Of a stretch of 64,000 nt of DNA, positions 60,918 to 64,000 are shown one piece after another. Where the stretch lies: assembly GCA_027489335.1 (NCBI GenBank), contig JAIXZX010000001.1:1-64000 (forward strand), read 5' to 3'. The notes beneath the pieces are model-generated. The model was not told the origin of the DNA. It did not search any database and saw nothing but the letters and a program-made list of their open reading frames with translations. The DNA comes from Caulobacteraceae bacterium. GTDB taxonomy: Bacteria; Pseudomonadota; Alphaproteobacteria; Caulobacterales; Caulobacteraceae. The first letter of the stretch is position 1. Every line of letters begins with the position of its first letter. The translations under genes and the position numbers were made by a program.

Positions 60918-60962
60918 CCATAAGCCCCCTCACCCTGTCCGGTTGAACATGCTTAGCTCGGC

Positions 60963-61460
60963 GTGCGAAGTCCCATCGCACAACTTCTAGATGTGTGTCC
61001 GGCCGTGCCTGAGCCCAATGACCCGCCTGCGTGGACGCCCCCCTGGCCGAGGTGGTTGAACCTGTCATGGCTGGGCGGAATCGACCCCTGGGTGCGCCTG
61101 CTGACGCGACTGGTGGTGGGGGTGTTCCTCGTGTGGAGCGTCTGGGATGAGGTGACACGCGCAGCCGCCATGCAGGACCTTGCGCACGCCCTCGCAGACG
61201 ACGGGACCCCCTGGGCCGGGATGGCGGCTCGGATCAGCGTCTACACCCAGATGGCCTGTGGCCTAGCATTCATCGCAGGCCTGCTGACCCGTTGGGCCGG
61301 GTTGACCTGTGCGATCTTGTTTTCCGTCACGGCGGCCTACGCCGTGCGCGGGGGCGTCGAGGCCGCCATGCCGGCCGTCTTCCTGGCCCTGATCGGCCTC
61401 GACATGCTCGCCCGAGGGCCCGGGCGATACAACCTGCGCGCCCTGCTGGTTAGACGCTGA
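60963..61460 (+). CDS. DoxX-like membrane protein, 165 aa
   Basis: Four hydrophobic segments (about 42-62, 80-100, 103-125 and 130-150) follow a Pro/Trp-rich N-terminus of about 30 residues. Recognisable pieces are RLLTRLVVGVFLVWSVWDEV, ARISVYTQMACGLAFIAGLL, TRWAGLTCAILFSVTAAYAV and AVFLALIGLDMLARGPGRYN. The RGPGxYxL ending is typical of DoxX-like proteins, which are poorly characterised integral membrane proteins. Start GTG 60963 is not certain. It is convergent with the DUF599 gene. Confidence 0.78.
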   Translation: MRSPIAQLLDVCPAVPEPNDPPAWTPPWPRWLNLSWLGGIDPWVRLLTRLVVGVFLVWSVWDEVTRAAAMQDLAHALADDGTPWAGMAARISVYTQMACGLAFIAGLLTRWAGLTCAILFSVTAAYAVRGGVEAAMPAVFLALIGLDMLARGPGRYNLRALLVRR

Positions 61461-61466
61461 CGGCGG

Positions 61467-62225
61467 TCAGGCCTGGGGAGTCTCTTCGATAGGCCTGGCG
61501 GGCGGTCGACTGGCGGCCACTGCAGGCGTCGTCTCCAGCACCTCACGGATCTCAGCAATGGCGCGGGCGGCGGCCGAGGCCCGCTGGCGCCAGACAAGCA
61601 CCGCGACGGCCGCCAGGGTGGCGATGATGAAGGTCGTGGAGCCGAAGACCCAACTGGCCGCGGCCAGGGCGAAATAGTAGCCGCGCACCCCGGCGTTGAA
61701 CGCCGAGAGGGCGGGGTTGAGCAGCCGGCCGGCCGCCGCCCCATAGACCTGCGCCACCCCGGCCGCCTCGTCAGGGGCCGCCCCGATCACCGCGATGGTG
61801 TAGTTGAGCTGCCGGATCGCCCAGATGAAGTCGAGCAGGCCGCGGGCCAGGGTCACCAGCACCAGGGCCACCTGCACCTCGAACAGCAGCCGGGTGGATG
61901 TCTCGATGACGATCAGGCTGGAGGCGCTGCGAAAGGCCGACTCCCCGCCAAACAGCACGCCGGCCGCGCCCGCGATCAGGATCAGGTTCGACGAGGCGAA
62001 GAAGGAGGCTGAGTTGATGGTGTGGCCGAGCAGCTGACTATCCATCAGCCGGCTTTCCCGGCGAGCCATGGCCCTCATCCACCCGCTCCGGATCACCGCC
62101 ATGTCGAGATTGATCATGTGGCGCCGGCCAAGCGCCGCCTTGACCAGCGGCTCATAGGCCAGCCAGGCCACCGCGAAGATGGCCAGGGCGACGGTGTCCA
62201 GGGGAGAGAGCGGCAGACCGAGCAT
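61467..62225 (-). CDS. DUF599 family membrane protein
   Basis: The 252-residue product has hydrophobic segments near residues 8-25, 72-92, 108-130 and 185-212. The conserved DUF599 blocks are MINLDMAVIRSGWMRAMARR, DSQLLGHTINSASFFASSNL and FEVQVALVLVTLARGLLDFI, plus GVRGYYFALAAASWVFGS. The family's function is unknown. The C-terminal 45 residues are charged and probably cytoplasmic. It lies ten bases downstream of the MHS transporter gene on the same strand and may be co-transcribed. Confidence 0.87.
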   Translation of the reverse strand: MLGLPLSPLDTVALAIFAVAWLAYEPLVKAALGRRHMINLDMAVIRSGWMRAMARRESRLMDSQLLGHTINSASFFASSNLILIAGAAGVLFGGESAFRSASSLIVIETSTRLLFEVQVALVLVTLARGLLDFIWAIRQLNYTIAVIGAAPDEAAGVAQVYGAAAGRLLNPALSAFNAGVRGYYFALAAASWVFGSTTFIIATLAAVAVLVWRQRASAAARAIAEIREVLETTPAVAASRPPARPIEETPQA

Positions 62226-62235
62226 GGGCGGGCGT

Positions 62236-63570
62236 CTAGTCCTCCAGAATGCGGCTGTGACGACGGCTGTCGCGCAACAGCAACGATGTGATCAGGGCCA
62301 CGCCCATGATGGCCGAGACATAGATGTAGAAGGCGCTCTCCACCCCCTGCCCCTTGAAGCTGAGGGCCACCGCCTCAGCCGTGCCGCCGAATACGGCGTT
62401 GGCCATGGCGTAGGGCAGAGCCACCCCCAGGGCCCGGACGTGGGCGGGGAAGAGCTCGGCCTTGGTCACGGCGCTGACGGAGGTGTAGCCGGCGATGATC
62501 ACGATCAGCACGACCATAAGGGCGAACGCCACCAGCGGGTCGGTCACCCCGGCCATGGTGTTCATGATCGGATAGGTCAGCAGCATCCCGGCCCCGAAAG
62601 TGAAAGCCAGGTTGGTTCGCCGCCCCCACTTGTCTGAGAGCCAGCCGAACAGGGGCAGGATGAACAGATAGACCACCAGGGCGGCGGCCGTGATGTTGGT
62701 GGCCGTCTCCTTGCTGAATCCTGAGGTGTTGACCAGGAACTTCTGCATGTAGGTCGTATAGGCGTAGAAGGCGAGCGAGCCGCCGGCCGTCAGCAGAAAG
62801 ATGGCCGTCGTCTCCCATGGGTGGTGGGTGAACAGCATCATGGTCCGCGCCCGTTCCGCCCCAGAGGCCTGGGCGTTCTGGAACGAGGCGCTCTCCTCCA
62901 GGCCGCGACGGATCCAGAAGACCACCACCGCCAGCAGGGCGCCGATGACGAAGGGGATTCGCCAGCCCCAGGACTCCAGATCCTCAGTCGGCATGATCCG
63001 CTGCAGGAGCATCAGGATGCCAAGCGCCAGGAGTTGGCCTGAAATCAGGGTGACGAACTGGAAGCTGGACCAGAAGCCCCGCCGGGCCTTGCCGGCCATC
63101 TCCGAAAGATAGGTGGCGCTGGCGCCATATTCCCCGCCCACCGACAGGCCCTGCAGCAGGCGCGCCATGAGCAGGATGGCCGGCGCGGCCACGCCGATCA
63201 TCGCATAGTCGGGGATGATGGCGATGATGGCTGAGCCGGCGCACATCATGGCCACCGACAGGCTGAGCGCGGCCTTACGGCCGGCCCGGTCGGCATAGAG
63301 GCCCATGAGCCAGGCGCCCAGCGGCCTGGCCAGAAACCCGATGGCGAACACGGCGGCCGCCTGCAGCAACTGCGAGGTCGGATCGCCCGACGGAAAGAAG
63401 TGCGGCGCGAAATAAAGGGCGAAGGACGAATAGGCGAACCAGTCGTACCACTCGACGAGATTGCCAGCCGACCCGCCGGCGATGGCCTTCAGGCGCTGGA
63501 GCGGGGTGAGGCCAGGGACCAGCAGCCCGGGCGGGGCCTGTGAGTCCGCGCCTGTTTCCGTCGCCGTCAT
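62236..63570 (-). CDS. MFS transporter, metabolite:H+ symporter (MHS) family
   Basis: The 444-residue protein has 12 hydrophobic segments. AGGSAGNLVEWYDWFAYSSF is the MHS family opening, LGAWLMGLYADRAGRKAAL is the MFS signature loop, and GLSVGGEYGASATYLSEMAG is the MHS loop before segment 5. Members include KgtP and ProP-like symporters of dicarboxylates, citrate or compatible solutes; the substrate here is most likely an organic acid but is not proven. ATG 63570 is used. The DUF599 gene follows it. Confidence 0.93.
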   Translation of the reverse strand: MTATETGADSQAPPGLLVPGLTPLQRLKAIAGGSAGNLVEWYDWFAYSSFALYFAPHFFPSGDPTSQLLQAAAVFAIGFLARPLGAWLMGLYADRAGRKAALSLSVAMMCAGSAIIAIIPDYAMIGVAAPAILLMARLLQGLSVGGEYGASATYLSEMAGKARRGFWSSFQFVTLISGQLLALGILMLLQRIMPTEDLESWGWRIPFVIGALLAVVVFWIRRGLEESASFQNAQASGAERARTMMLFTHHPWETTAIFLLTAGGSLAFYAYTTYMQKFLVNTSGFSKETATNITAAALVVYLFILPLFGWLSDKWGRRTNLAFTFGAGMLLTYPIMNTMAGVTDPLVAFALMVVLIVIIAGYTSVSAVTKAELFPAHVRALGVALPYAMANAVFGGTAEAVALSFKGQGVESAFYIYVSAIMGVALITSLLLRDSRRHSRILED

Positions 63571-63625
63571 GCCCGTCTCCCCCGCGGCCCTTGTTTGCGC
63601 GCGATGCTAGGGAGGTGCGGCGGCG

Positions 63626-63651
63626 AGCGGAAGCCCCTACGGGCTTCCGCT
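63626..63651. terminator. 11-bp perfect hairpin after the DUF3309 gene
   Basis: AGCGGAAGCCC (63626-63636) pairs perfectly with GGGCTTCCGCT (63641-63651) around CTAC. It lies 11 bases downstream of the DUF3309 stop (minus strand) and upstream of the MHS transporter promoter. No T run follows, so it may act as a processing or Rho-associated stop. Confidence 0.55.
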
Positions 63652-63661
63652 GCTCCGGGGT

Positions 63662-63820
63662 CTAGATTCGACCCATCAGGACAAGAATGAGGACGATCAG
63701 CAGGACCAGACCGAGACCGCCGGACGGGAAGTAGCCCCAGCTGCGGCTGTGACCCCAGGTGGGCAGGGCGCCCACGAGGGCGATGATCAGGATGATCAGA
63801 AGAATTGTGCCAAGCGACAT
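63662..63820 (-). CDS. DUF3309 family miniprotein, 52 aa
   Basis: The product MSLGTILLIILIIALVGALP is followed by TWGHSRSWGYFPSGGLGLVL and LIVLILVLMGRI: two hydrophobic segments around a Trp/Ser/Gly loop. This is the exact design of DUF3309 proteins, small predicted membrane proteins common in alphaproteobacteria and often stress-related. Function unknown. ATG 63820 is chosen because it gives the conserved MSLG start; the longer open frame to 63889 has no similarity. Confidence 0.87.
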   Translation of the reverse strand: MSLGTILLIILIIALVGALPTWGHSRSWGYFPSGGLGLVLLIVLILVLMGRI

Positions 63821-63942
63821 GTATGTGTCCCGCCTCTGGAGCGCTCCCCAGCGGGCGCTCGCAGCAAAGGAACGACCCCGCGCGGTCAAGGTTCCGCCCC
63901 GCGGGGCTAGGTGGCTCGCCCTGGGCGCGGGCCCCGAGCCGC

Positions 63943-64000
63943 CTAGTCGGCGGCGTCCGCCGTATGCATCGCGCTGTCCTTCTCCTTGACCCCCAGGGCG
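63943..64000 (-). CDS. C-terminal tail of a gene running out of the window
   Basis: On the minus strand the last 18 codons (ALGVKEKDSAMHTADAAD) lead to TAG at 63943-63945. The rest lies beyond base 64,000. The family cannot be recognised from this tail; it is listed because the frame is open to the window edge and the spacing to the DUF3309 gene upstream region is normal. Confidence 0.4.
   Translation of the reverse strand, partial: ALGVKEKDSAMHTADAAD

Overview
The window is about 64 kb of very GC-rich, gene-dense bacterial chromosome. The gene content points to an alphaproteobacterium, probably in the Caulobacterales (Caulobacter, Phenylobacterium or Brevundimonas relatives). This rests on a DUF1134/EipA-type envelope lipoprotein, two chemoreceptors, a large TonB-dependent receptor, many short translationally coupled gene pairs and candidate FixK/FNR boxes. 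The genus is an inference; no rRNA or other decisive marker is present.

Bases 1-10,320 form a cell-envelope and sugar-nucleotide block. It holds the 3' end of a UDP-glucose dehydrogenase gene, a 53-residue membrane protein, glmM and glmS (divergent, UDP-GlcNAc supply), a lipoprotein, galU, a UDP-sulfoquinovose synthase gene (sqdB), an SDR, an alpha/beta hydrolase, and GT4 and GT9 glycosyltransferases. Bases 10,400-18,100 form a translation block: infC (apparent AUU start), two tandem MFS genes lying between infC and rpmI-rplT, then pheS and pheT. Bases 18,100-28,900 are envelope and signalling genes: EipA-like lipoprotein, CehA/McbA hydrolase, cytosolic PAS chemoreceptor, an orphan gene with a possible degenerate EAL fold, host-attachment protein, universal stress protein, LuxR regulator, hybrid histidine kinase and phytanoyl-CoA dioxygenase. 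Two near-consensus FixK/FNR boxes lie in this block, suggesting oxygen-limited control.

Bases 28,900-41,740 are the most striking block. They hold two Cys-type sulfatases (one fused to a multi-pass membrane domain), a formylglycine-generating-enzyme homologue predicted to be a lipoprotein, two haloalkane dehalogenases, a DUF2855 protein, an RNase Z/AtsA-type metallo-beta-lactamase-fold hydrolase, a GST, small membrane proteins and a TetR regulator. Three promoter regions here share a TGCCAAT-type motif. I read it as a candidate uncharacterised catabolic system for a sulfated and/or halogenated organic compound. A TonB-dependent receptor follows.

Bases 44,000-53,200 are more mosaic: a Cache chemoreceptor, serine hydrolase, aldo/keto reductase, a LuxR-alpha/beta-hydrolase fusion, a 45-bp remnant of a second aldo/keto reductase gene, and a less GC-rich gene pair whose upstream member has the Panacea (DUF4065) antitoxin domain. 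Its partner is a candidate new toxin. Bases 53,200-64,000 return to core-like genes: FAD oxidoreductase, YbbP/YbbA-like ABC exporter divergent from tesA, a low-GC orphan, TPR protein, tRNA-Ser(GGA), msrA, a YjbR-like protein, DoxX-like and DUF599 membrane proteins, an MHS-type MFS transporter, a DUF3309 miniprotein and the 3' tail of one more gene.

Long reading frames antiparallel to the listed genes were treated as high-GC shadows and left out.
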